NCBI GenBank assembly: GCA_964645825.1
Contig: CAZXZY010000002.1
Coordinates: 1-57,349 of the forward strand
Reading direction: 5' to 3'
Source of the DNA: JABIAL01 sp964645825
Lineage (GTDB): Bacteria > Patescibacteriota > Patescibacteriia > UBA1558 > GWA2-36-10
DNA: 57,349 bases
Shown: positions 37,012 to 43,778 of the stretch, piece by piece
How positions within the stretch are numbered: the first letter of the stretch is position 1
Layout: every line of letters begins with the position of its first letter
Notes under the pieces: generated by a model
Told to the model about the DNA's origin: nothing
Seen by the model: only the letters and a program-made list of their open reading frames with translations
The model's database searches: none
Position numbers and translations under genes: made by a program

Positions 37012-37030
37012 AATATTTTTTTAATTTTAT

Positions 37031-37729
37031 TTATTTGTATTTATTTAATAAATGATTTATACGGACTTTGAAAACCTGGCATAGTGTTTGGAAATAAGCT
37101 GCTGTGGTCACACGCGAATTAGCATTATTAGTCCAAGACACTGGAACTTCTTTAATTTTGAAATTGTGTAATTTTGCAATAAACAATAATTCAAAATCGA
37201 AAGCCCAACGATCAATAGTCAGTTTATCAAATAAGCTCAAGGCGCTATGCCGAAAAAGTTTGAAACCACATTGAGTATCGCGAATCGGTAATGATAAAAT
37301 AGATCTAATCAACAAATTACCCAAACGCCCTAATGTAACTTTCAAAAAATTCTGACTTTTGTGGATCCTAGATTGACTCATGGCTCGTGAAGCAATAACT
37401 ATCGGGTATTGATCAAGGTGTGGCAACAATTTCTCTAATTCTTCAATACTTGTCGAATTATCAGCATCCATAAATAATGCCATCTCTCCCCTGGTTACTC
37501 TCATGCCTTTGGCTACTGTATAGCCTTTACCGTGATTGGTCAAATTACGTAATACCTTGATATCTGGTATATTTCTGATGATTTCTAAGGTACTATCACT
37601 AGATGCATCGTCCACTACAATAATTTCGAAATTCTTAAACCTTGCTGTAAGCCAATCACTAATCTTAGCAACTGTATCGACAATGGTCTTAGCCTCATTA
37701 AAAACTGGAATCACCACGCTTAGCTGCAT
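37031..37729 (-). CDS. DPM/DPG-like family 2 glycosyltransferase
   Basis: 232 residues. It has LSVVIPVFNEAKTIVD, VVDDASSDSTLEI, HGKGYTVAKGM, the DXD-type FMDADNSTSIEEL and DTQCGFKLFRHSA, matching dolichyl/undecaprenyl-phosphate glucosyltransferases. It lies directly after a GtrA gene, the usual partner that presents or flips the lipid-linked sugar. Confidence 0.9.
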   Translation of the reverse strand: MQLSVVIPVFNEAKTIVDTVAKISDWLTARFKNFEIIVVDDASSDSTLEIIRNIPDIKVLRNLTNHGKGYTVAKGMRVTRGEMALFMDADNSTSIEELEKLLPHLDQYPIVIASRAMSQSRIHKSQNFLKVTLGRLGNLLIRSILSLPIRDTQCGFKLFRHSALSLFDKLTIDRWAFDFELLFIAKLHNFKIKEVPVSWTNNANSRVTTAAYFQTLCQVFKVRINHLLNKYK

Positions 37730-37730
37730 A

Positions 37731-38159
37731 TTATTTTACTTTAAAGGTCCAAAATTTTTGTAACCAAAAATTCCAATTAATAACAATAATAATGGTAAAT
37801 AATTTAGCCCATAAATCATGCCAAAAAAACTTATCCACTAATATATATAAAAAGATCATGGTTAATAATAATCCACCAGCAGCTACTAAAATAAATTTAC
37901 TGTACTCTTTAGCTGACAGTTTATGCTCTAATTTAAAAGTCCAATAACGATTGAGTAAAAAACTAGAAGTCACCGCTAATAAAAAAGCTAAAAAGGCGGC
38001 AAGTAAATAATGCCAATGAATAACTCGGGTAAAAAAGACATAAGCTACAAAATCAACAATAGTATTCAAAACGCCGATTAAACTAAATTTAATAAACTGT
38101 CTTAAAACTGGTCGGCTATTCAAAAATTTTATAATAAAAGTATCTTGGTACCATTCCAT
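37731..38159 (-). CDS. GtrA-family membrane protein
   Basis: 142 residues with four predicted membrane helices and the family start FIKFSLIGVLNTIVDFVAY, LLNRYWTF in the middle and a C-terminal FWLQKFWTFK. GtrA proteins are thought to move undecaprenyl-phosphate-glucose across the membrane. The adjacent DPM-like enzyme would supply the substrate. Confidence 0.9.
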   Translation of the reverse strand: MEWYQDTFIIKFLNSRPVLRQFIKFSLIGVLNTIVDFVAYVFFTRVIHWHYLLAAFLAFLLAVTSSFLLNRYWTFKLEHKLSAKEYSKFILVAAGGLLLTMIFLYILVDKFFWHDLWAKLFTIIIVINWNFWLQKFWTFKVK

Positions 38160-38162
38160 AGA

Positions 38163-40178
38163 CTAATAATTCAAAACTTCAATCTGATAACCGTTTTTAT
38201 CAACTGCATCGCGCAAATAAAAACTATCTTTTTCTAATCCTAAATGATCATAAATTTTTAATAATGTTGCAGATCCCTTATGTGGGATGGCTAAAATCTC
38301 TGGCCAACCATCTCCCGATAAATCACGGACCGCAATCTCAAGCCCAGACCTAAGGCTACTGGTAAAGCCAGTAAATTGCCCTTTTAGCCTGCCTTTCATG
38401 CTAAACATTTTAATATCAGCAATTTGACTTTCAGCTGGCACAGTCACTATCTCTTGCCAGCCATCATTATTGACATCGCCAATACTTATATTCACCGCGT
38501 GATTAGTCTCGTAAGGTATAAAGCTGCCTTTGATACGACGATATTGATCAAAAACTTTGACCTCACCTACTCCGATACTATTCACAGTTACTATTTCATC
38601 TTTATCATCATTATTGACATCACCAACCGCAATATTCACACCACCAAAATAATCATCATCATAAGCAAAAAATTGTCGGCGCAAATTTCCTTGCCAATCG
38701 AAAACTCTAATATGTGGCCCACCATTTGATAAGGGCGCAGTAATAATATTGAGCTGTCCATCACCCGTCACGTCACCAACCGCAATGTTAATGCCTCCGG
38801 AAAATCTATGGTCATAGGCCATAAACTCAGACAAGACATTGCCACTTTCATCAAAAATACGAATATGTGGTCCACCGCCAGCTTTTGGAGCAGTAACTAT
38901 TTCTTTGACATCATCACCCGTCACATCACCAACCGCAATGTTAACACCGCCAGTAAATTTTTCAGCGTAAGCTAACCAACTATCCAACTCTTCTCCATCT
39001 TCATTTAAAATAAAAATCTGTGGTGCAAGACCTTTGTCTGGTGCTAAAATAATATGTCGAGCTTGATTATAACGACTAGCTGCTAAATTTAATGCTCCGC
39101 CAACATCAATGGAGCCGGCTCCTAAATCTAAGTAAGTTAGTGGATTAGCTGATTGCAAACTCTGAGCACTAGATTTGATAATATTGTAAATATCATATGG
39201 TCTGAATTGTGGATACTGCATTTTAATCAAGGCAGCAGTGGCTGCTACTACTGGAGCCGCTACCGAAGTCCCCGACCAACCACCAGCATAATATTCAGTA
39301 AATTGATCATCATTGTTGTCTTGATAAACAGTAGAATAAAAATGCTTACCAGGCGCGGAGATATCAATGCAATTTTGTCCAAAATTAGAGAAATCAGCTA
39401 ACACGCTATTCTGATCAACAGCAGCTACACCCAATACCCTATTAACATCATCTATTTCACATACTGGATAACGTGGGTCAGCATCCAAATCTATGCCCAA
39501 TGCTGCTTCATTACCCGAAGCTGCTACAATGACTACACCACTATCATAAGCATCTCTAATAGAACCTTTTAATGTTTCATCATAACTGGAACCTACCAAA
39601 CTTAAGTTGATAACATCTGCTCCATTTTCTACAGCATAGTCAATCGCCTGAGCTAATACCAAAGTATTTCCCTGACCATTTGGATCTAAAATACGTAAAG
39701 GCATAATTTTTACTTGTGGCGCAATGCCAACTATACCATTGTTATTCCTACTAGCTGCAATTACACCGGCGATAACGGTCCCATGATTAACGGCTACTCG
39801 ATCATATCCAGGGATTATTTCTGGTTCAGGAATATTATCGCTATCTATAAAATCCCAACCAACATTATCATCAATATAACTATTAAAATCATCATCTAAG
39901 CCATTACCCGCCACTTCACCATGATTTGACCATAAATTGTCAACTAAATCCGGATGATTTAAGTCAACGCCAGAATCCAAAACAGCTACTACTACTTCTT
40001 TGTTTGTTTGCAAGTCATTAGACCAAGTCGGCTCAATATTTATCAAATTAAAATAATCTTGATAAACCCGACCAGGATCTAAAGGCACATAATCTTGGCT
40101 AAAAGCCTGAGTTTTATGAGCATAAAATACGCATAAACTAAAACTAATAAAAGTTAGAAATAAAATTCTTTTAAACAC
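38163..40178 (-). CDS. secreted subtilisin-like serine protease with FG-GAP/VCBS-type repeats
   Basis: 671 residues, GTG start. A signal peptide (about 1-25, ending TQAFS) precedes a peptidase S8 domain with an intact triad: Asp68 in LDSGVDLNHPD, His132 in NHGTVIAGV and Ser305 in WSGTSVAAP. Residues ~375-665 hold about six repeats with the pattern GGVNIAVGDVTGD...EIVTAPKAGGGPHIRIF, an integrin-like beta-propeller with DXDXDG-like calcium sites. It probably acts outside the cell on proteins or anchors to the envelope. It is the first gene of the 15-gene run. It has an extended -10 promoter about 37 bases upstream. Confidence 0.92.
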   Translation of the reverse strand: MFKRILFLTFISFSLCVFYAHKTQAFSQDYVPLDPGRVYQDYFNLINIEPTWSNDLQTNKEVVVAVLDSGVDLNHPDLVDNLWSNHGEVAGNGLDDDFNSYIDDNVGWDFIDSDNIPEPEIIPGYDRVAVNHGTVIAGVIAASRNNNGIVGIAPQVKIMPLRILDPNGQGNTLVLAQAIDYAVENGADVINLSLVGSSYDETLKGSIRDAYDSGVVIVAASGNEAALGIDLDADPRYPVCEIDDVNRVLGVAAVDQNSVLADFSNFGQNCIDISAPGKHFYSTVYQDNNDDQFTEYYAGGWSGTSVAAPVVAATAALIKMQYPQFRPYDIYNIIKSSAQSLQSANPLTYLDLGAGSIDVGGALNLAASRYNQARHIILAPDKGLAPQIFILNEDGEELDSWLAYAEKFTGGVNIAVGDVTGDDVKEIVTAPKAGGGPHIRIFDESGNVLSEFMAYDHRFSGGINIAVGDVTGDGQLNIITAPLSNGGPHIRVFDWQGNLRRQFFAYDDDYFGGVNIAVGDVNNDDKDEIVTVNSIGVGEVKVFDQYRRIKGSFIPYETNHAVNISIGDVNNDGWQEIVTVPAESQIADIKMFSMKGRLKGQFTGFTSSLRSGLEIAVRDLSGDGWPEILAIPHKGSATLLKIYDHLGLEKDSFYLRDAVDKNGYQIEVLNY

Positions 40179-40214
40179 GGTAATTTACTATTAATTTTTA
40201 TTTTTTGTGATTAA

Positions 40215-40223
40215 ATTATAACA
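40215..40223 (-). promoter_or_regulatory. extended -10 promoter of the subtilase-to-nfu operon
   Basis: On the - strand TGT-TATAAT (40215-40223). No good -35 hexamer was seen. Leader about 30 bases, no SD. Confidence 0.5.
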
Positions 40224-40245
40224 GAATAAGCCTTGAAAAACAAGA

Positions 40246-40282
40246 AAAAACTGAATTTTCAAAAACCCAGTTTTTTACTATC
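40246..40282 (-). terminator. terminator of the glycosidase-transporter operon
   Basis: On the - strand AAAACTG...CAGTTTT closes a loop rich in T and A, followed by T residues. Located ~20 bases after the stop at 40301. Confidence 0.6.
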
Positions 40283-40300
40283 TATAATATAAAATATTTA

Positions 40301-41293
40301 CTAAAAAAGCTGCTTAGCCAAGTTCCAATAACTATCATCTCCATTGATCTTTCTCAAATACCACCACTCCACTCCCCATAAATAATTTTTAGAAAAATTA
40401 ATCTTTTGAGCAAATTGTAAGTTAGATTCCATTTGTCTAAGATCGAAAGACTTATTTATTTCATTATCAGGTAACTCAGCCAAAGTGCCGTTTGGCACCC
40501 AAGGCTCAGCCTGTAATTCACTAATAATCATTTGTTCGCCAACTTTATCTACTCGTTCAGCTTTCCAATTATAAAAACTAGCTGGCAATGGATAACGGAA
40601 ATACTTAAACCATGGATTCCATACTACTCGATAAAGAGTTGTCGCTAAAACATCACCAATCTCAGCTTCACGTTTCCACATACTTAATTCACCTGATGCA
40701 GAAATAATAATTGGTCGATCATCTAAGCTTTTTACAAGTTCTACTTCTTGTTTTAAAAATTCTTCATCTCCGGCTGGACAATCACCAAACCAATCAACTA
40801 AAGGCTCATTTTCAATTTGCCAAGCTACTATTTCTGGATGATCTTTATAATGATCAATAGCTATTTTGAGCATAGAAAAAGTTTTATTTTGAATATCCCC
40901 TATCGGCATATCTTGTGTCCAAGTTGGCGCATGACATTCTGGCCAACGCGGTAAACGCCAACCTAAATTAGCTACAAATTTCACATCTCGTTCTACGCCT
41001 TCTGCTAAAAGCTCATCAAAAACCGAAAAATTAAATTCCCCCTCATTTTTTTCTATTTGATCCCAATAAATAGGCAAACGTATTTGTTTAACTTGCAAAT
41101 CATCCAACATGGCTGTATAAACTTCATTTACATTCAAACCTAACTCATCAACAAATTTAGTGGAAAAAGTAACGCCCCATACATCGGCATTTCTTTTTAG
41201 CTCGCCATTATGAGCATAATGTTTGGCAAACTTTACAAACCAAATTGCCCAGGCAATAATGAATATTAAAATTAAAATTTTCAACAATTTCAT
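40301..41293 (-). CDS. membrane-anchored TIM-barrel glycoside hydrolase (clan GH-A-like)
   Basis: 330 residues. One N-terminal membrane helix (about 4-22) tethers the protein, then a (beta/alpha)8-type domain. Conserved features are QIRLPIYWDQIEKNEGEFNF after strand 2, WQIENEPL with the acid/base glutamate after an asparagine (the clan GH-A NE pair), and ISELQAEPW as the probable nucleophile strand. This fits GH5, GH39 or GH42-like enzymes; the family and sugar are undecided. It could trim surface glycans. Two bases downstream of the EamA transporter gene. Confidence 0.75.
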   Translation of the reverse strand: MKLLKILILIFIIAWAIWFVKFAKHYAHNGELKRNADVWGVTFSTKFVDELGLNVNEVYTAMLDDLQVKQIRLPIYWDQIEKNEGEFNFSVFDELLAEGVERDVKFVANLGWRLPRWPECHAPTWTQDMPIGDIQNKTFSMLKIAIDHYKDHPEIVAWQIENEPLVDWFGDCPAGDEEFLKQEVELVKSLDDRPIIISASGELSMWKREAEIGDVLATTLYRVVWNPWFKYFRYPLPASFYNWKAERVDKVGEQMIISELQAEPWVPNGTLAELPDNEINKSFDLRQMESNLQFAQKINFSKNYLWGVEWWYLRKINGDDSYWNLAKQLF

Positions 41294-41295
41294 GA

Positions 41296-42225
41296 TTAGA
41301 TAATAAAATATAAGCCCATGCTAATTAAAATCACGGCTAAGATTTTTTGAATAATAATCATTTTAGACACATTTTCTTTTAATAATTTTGGAAAGAAAGC
41401 TGAAATCAAACCACCCAAGACTAACAAAAATGCATACTGCACGCCTTGCAAGGCATTTACTATGGCAACCGAGCCTAAGAAAATAGCATAATTTTGTAAT
41501 AAAAATCCTATAGCCGCAATACCTTGATTAGAAAAAAACAAGGCGCTATTTTTATGTTTCAAAGATTTTAGGCCATGAAAAATCTCTTTTCGTACTTTTC
41601 TAGGAATAAGTAAAGATAAAGTAGCTAAAAATGTACCAATTCGGATCCAAATAAAACTACTCAAAAATGGCTGACTATCATACAAAAATTTACTACCGAC
41701 GAAAAAGATAGCAAAAACTATACCGGCAGCAATGGCAGTGATGACTGCTGTTTTATTTTTTGTTCCCTTCAATCCAAACCAATGCAACATCTTGGACCAC
41801 AAAGTATTACTAGCTGGTAAATAAGCTAACATAACTGTACCTAGCAATAAATAAATAATAGCTACCCATTGCATGGTCAAAAATCTTTCTCCTAAAAATA
41901 GATAAGCTAACAAGATGGTAAAAATTGGCACTACACCGCCAATTAATGGGATAATTTTGGAAGCATCACCAATTTTAAGTGATCGATATAATAACAATAA
42001 AGCTCCTGGAAATAAAGCACCAACTAAAAGATTGCCTAACAACAGGGAAACTCCCGGCCAAGTTAAAAACCACGGAGCAATAACAATGACTATCAAGCCC
42101 ATGGCACCCACTAAAAAAGTGTAAGTTTTAGCACTAGGAACTACATTTTCTAATAAAAATTTATCTGCAAGATTTACAACTGCTAAAATCAAATAAGCAG
42201 CAATGGCAATGGCTAACCAATCCAT
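41296..42225 (-). CDS. EamA/DMT-family transporter
   Basis: 309 residues with ten predicted helices as two EamA repeats of five. The end of repeat 1 has the typical PIFTILLAYLFLGERF motif. The drug/metabolite transporter superfamily moves small molecules such as amino acids or sugars; substrate unknown. First gene of a two-gene operon whose promoter overlaps that of the mini-unit array. Confidence 0.85.
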   Translation of the reverse strand: MDWLAIAIAAYLILAVVNLADKFLLENVVPSAKTYTFLVGAMGLIVIVIAPWFLTWPGVSLLLGNLLVGALFPGALLLLYRSLKIGDASKIIPLIGGVVPIFTILLAYLFLGERFLTMQWVAIIYLLLGTVMLAYLPASNTLWSKMLHWFGLKGTKNKTAVITAIAAGIVFAIFFVGSKFLYDSQPFLSSFIWIRIGTFLATLSLLIPRKVRKEIFHGLKSLKHKNSALFFSNQGIAAIGFLLQNYAIFLGSVAIVNALQGVQYAFLLVLGGLISAFFPKLLKENVSKMIIIQKILAVILISMGLYFII

Positions 42226-42251
42226 AAAATTTTTGTTTAATGATTGTTTAT

Positions 42252-42281
42252 ATTATATCATTTTTTGCCTAACTTTGACAA
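42252..42281 (-). promoter_or_regulatory. promoter of the EamA-glycosidase operon
   Basis: On the - strand TTGTCA (42276-42281), 18-base spacer, TATAAT (42252-42257). Its -35 overlaps the -35 of the divergent promoter at 42275-42303. Confidence 0.65.
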
Positions 42282-42303
42282 AAAAATCTCATCATTTTAT
42301 AAT
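42275..42303 (+). promoter_or_regulatory. consensus promoter of mini-unit 1
   Basis: TTGACA (42275-42280), 17-base spacer, TATAAT (42298-42303): a perfect match to the housekeeping consensus. Confidence 0.85.
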
Positions 42304-42387
42304 TATATTAATTATAGTTCTTTCAGGGATTTAAAATCCCTTATTCATATATCCTGGTCTTTTTATTTCAACACATGAGGTGATATT

Positions 42388-42435
42388 ATGAGAAAACTAC
42401 CACTGATCATCACTCTGGTAACGAACACTGGGTAA
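42388..42435 (+). CDS. mini-unit 1: 15-residue peptide
   Basis: The frame encodes MRKLPLIITLVTNTG. It is preceded by GAGGTGAT (42377-42384), an eight-base match to the ribosome-binding consensus with ideal spacing, so translation is likely despite its size. The transcript would start near 42310, carry a hairpin (AGGGATTT/AAATCCCT, 42325-42341) and end at the terminator 18 bases after the stop. It could be a functional micropeptide, a leader peptide or a decoy frame on a small RNA. No homologue recognised. Confidence 0.5.
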   Translation: MRKLPLIITLVTNTG

Positions 42436-42452
42436 AAAATCGATGGCCGTTA

Positions 42453-42485
42453 AGCCCACCTAAAGGAAGGTGGGCTATTTTTTTG
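42453..42485 (+). terminator. terminator of mini-unit 1
   Basis: Perfect 8-bp stem AGCCCACC/GGTGGGCT with loop TAAAGGAA, then a T run. Its T run abuts the -35 of the next unit. Confidence 0.92.
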
Positions 42486-42511
42486 ACAAAAAAGTAGGTT
42501 CTTTATATAAT
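42483..42511 (+). promoter_or_regulatory. consensus promoter of mini-unit 2
   Basis: TTGACA (42483-42488), 17-base spacer, TATAAT (42506-42511), a perfect consensus promoter starting within the T run of the preceding terminator. Confidence 0.88.
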
Positions 42512-42603
42512 TAATATATTAATGTACTCTCAATTTTTTACATCAGAGGTAAAGTAGCCTCTAGATGCATCCTGGTAACTTTTTATAAAGAAAGGAGCTT
42601 CCT

Positions 42604-42732
42604 ATGAAGCGCTTACTTATTCCTCCACAGATCAAGATGATCGTCACCAACGCCGCAACGAAAAATGCCGCCGCCAACACACCGAAGCTGGACGTGGATG
42701 TAGCTGGCCGAACGCAGAGCGCGAATTGGTAA
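42604..42732 (+). CDS. mini-unit 2: 42-residue peptide
   Basis: ATG at 42604 follows AAAGGAG (42591-42597) with a six-base spacer. The product is basic at the start (MKRLLIPPQIKMIV), rich in alanine, asparagine and threonine in the middle and ends RTQSANW. No membrane helix, signal peptide or known motif. The gene is clearly richer in G+C than the surrounding - strand genes. A 5' leader of ~85 bases contains a small hairpin (AGAGG/CCTCT, 42545-42562). The transcript ends at 42751-42780. I do not recognise it. Confidence 0.6.
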   Translation: MKRLLIPPQIKMIVTNAATKNAAANTPKLDVDVAGRTQSANW

Positions 42733-42750
42733 CAGCCCAAGCAGGACCTT

Positions 42751-42780
42751 GCCCGTCAAAAGGAGACGGGCTTTTTTATT
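42751..42780 (+). terminator. terminator of mini-unit 2
   Basis: Perfect 7-bp stem GCCCGTC/GACGGGC with loop AAAAGGA, then six T residues. Confidence 0.92.
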
Positions 42781-42814
42781 TGACTTTTCGACTTCGCTCA
42801 AGGTCTGCACAAAT

Positions 42815-42843
42815 TTGACAAAATTTTAAAGCCTAGATATACT
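42815..42843 (+). promoter_or_regulatory. promoter of mini-unit 3
   Basis: TTGACA (42815-42820), 17-base spacer, TATACT (42838-42843). Confidence 0.8.
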
Positions 42844-42849
42844 TTATTC

Positions 42850-43033
42850 ACATTGATCATTCTTACGTCCACTTGGCTGGACACGTCACTTCTGCCGTAT
42901 ATTAAGTAACATTCACTTAACACTTCCACTTTGACCACTACTTCCTACTTAGGCAGAAGCAAGCATCCCTACACCCATTAGGTGTAATCAAACGTCATGC
43001 GCCCGTTGAGAAATCGATGGGCGCTTATTTTTT
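42850..43033 (+). ncRNA. mini-unit 3: candidate structured non-coding RNA, ~180 nt
   Basis: Between a good promoter and a strong terminator there is no SD and no ATG before the terminator, so the product is probably RNA. Pairings visible: GTCCA/TGGAC (42867-42871 with 42878-42882); a long-range 8-bp match CTTCTGCC/GGCAGAAG (42889-42896 with 42952-42959) enclosing TTAAGT/ACTTAA (42902-42907 with 42915-42920); TACACC/GGTGTA (42970-42975 with 42981-42986); and the terminator stem with a GAAA tetraloop. It does not match 6S, tmRNA, RNase P or SRP RNA as I know them. The number of independent perfect helices argues for a selected fold. Confidence 0.6.
42999..43033 (+). terminator. terminator of mini-unit 3 with GAAA tetraloop
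   Basis: Stem GCGCCCGTTGA / TCGATGGGCGC closed by a GAAA loop (11 pairs including G-T pairs), then TTA and a T run. Confidence 0.92.
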
Positions 43034-43042
43034 TCAAAGCTC

Positions 43043-43071
43043 TTGACAAAAGCTGAGAAATAGTGTAGATT
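43043..43071 (+). promoter_or_regulatory. promoter of mini-unit 4
   Basis: TTGACA (43043-43048), 17-base spacer, TAGATT (43066-43071), directly after the T run of the preceding terminator. Confidence 0.72.
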
Positions 43072-43077
43072 ATCATT

Positions 43078-43209
43078 CTTCGCTCCTTACTTACCCATAT
43101 GCATCAGATCCTGGTGACTCTCCTGATAGCTGTGTGTGACAAAGATGCAGCCAAGTGCTTGCATCGCTGTGCTTACCCGCTGAACTAGATTCGGCGGGTA
43201 TTTTTTATT
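43078..43209 (+). ncRNA. mini-unit 4: candidate small RNA, ~130 nt
   Basis: A short transcript between its own promoter and terminator. A 29-codon frame (43099-43188) exists, but it lacks an SD and its last codons form the 5' arm of the terminator, so I favour an RNA product. Internal pairing GATGCA/TGCATC (43144-43149 with 43160-43165) is perfect. The frame, if translated, would give a peptide with four cysteines. Confidence 0.45.
43174..43209 (+). terminator. terminator of mini-unit 4
   Basis: Perfect 7-bp stem TACCCGC (43174-43180) / GCGGGTA (43194-43200), then a T run. Confidence 0.9.
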
Positions 43210-43255
43210 AAAATAGCTAATATTAGCTAAAATAATAAGGTAGTACCTAATGGAC

Positions 43256-43284
43256 TTGACAAATTATGCATAGTATGCTTAATG
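43256..43284 (+). promoter_or_regulatory. promoter of mini-unit 5
   Basis: TTGACA (43256-43261) with TGC-TTAATG (43276-43284) as an extended -10 at 17-base spacing. A TATGCT overlaps it but at too short a spacing. Confidence 0.6.
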
Positions 43285-43331
43285 TTCTATTAAGCTCATT
43301 GATACAATCACATCCATTTAGGAGTAGCCTC

Positions 43332-43451
43332 ATGATTAACTGGTTTCTGACCAGGCTTTTCCGGCCTACTTCTGGATGTTCGACCCACTTGCCGGGCCCT
43401 CGCCCAAACAGCAAACCGCGCATTGATTTGCGCTACGAACATCCGGATTAG
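43332..43451 (+). CDS. mini-unit 5: 39-residue basic peptide
   Basis: ATG at 43332 preceded by AGGAG (43320-43324) with a seven-base spacer. A longer in-frame ATG at 43266 lies inside the promoter and is rejected. The peptide starts MINWFLTRLFRP (possibly amphipathic) and continues proline- and arginine-rich (GPRPNSKPRIDLRYEHPD). Codon use is GC-rich, unlike neighbouring - strand genes. No homologue recognised. Confidence 0.6.
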   Translation: MINWFLTRLFRPTSGCSTHLPGPRPNSKPRIDLRYEHPD

Positions 43452-43645
43452 TTAAGTGATCTGACGACAATCCTTCAAATTCCCTGGAGAAGTCAATGCG
43501 ACACCTTTACCCTCCGTAGATCTACAAGGAGAGCCAAGACTCTCTGTAAGTAATTCACTGAGGCACCACAAGGTCGCCACTCCAACTCAATCCAGACAAC
43601 GCCGGAGGCAAAATGCCCCACAGGAAAATCGCCCCCCTGAATCTT
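43452..43645 (+). other. 3' region of mini-unit 5, no confident gene
   Basis: Holds a GAGAG/CTCTC hairpin near 43532-43547 and two weak frames: a seven-codon ORF at 43498 after GGAGA, and an ATG at 43613 after GGAGG whose frame runs into the terminator. An 11-base sequence AGGCACCACAA occurs at 43561 and again at 43731. It may be part of a long 3' untranslated region or a separate small RNA. Confidence 0.3.
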
Positions 43646-43680
43646 GCCGCTGTGTACGACGTACGCAGCGGCCTTTTCTT
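43646..43680 (+). terminator. terminator of mini-unit 5
   Basis: 12-bp stem GCCGCTGTGTAC / GTACGCAGCGGC (one G-T pair) with loop GAC, then CTTTTCTT. Confidence 0.9.
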
Positions 43681-43695
43681 ATATTTAAAACAAAA

Positions 43696-43727
43696 ACAGC
43701 CCTGAATAATATAGGACTGTTTTTTTA
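43696..43727 (-). terminator. bidirectional terminator after the OLD nuclease
   Basis: Imperfect 8-bp stem ACAGCCCT/AGGACTGT with a T run on both strands. It ends the OLD gene on the - strand and can back up mini-unit 5 on the + strand. Confidence 0.65.
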
Positions 43728-43778
43728 TTTAGGCACCACAAATACATGATTCCATGATCTTTATGACTAATGATTGAA

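Noticed and set aside
42613..42810. 65-codon - strand frame across mini-unit 2
   Set aside because: It runs antisense through a unit with consensus promoter, SD and terminator, has no SD and crosses the terminator hairpin.
43266..43331. Longer N-terminus for the mini-unit 5 peptide
   Set aside because: The upstream ATG lies inside the promoter, while the inner ATG has an ideal AGGAG site.
43613..43705. ATG after GGAGG as a further micro-gene
   Set aside because: The frame reads straight through the strong terminator at 43646-43680, so it would not be on a complete mRNA.
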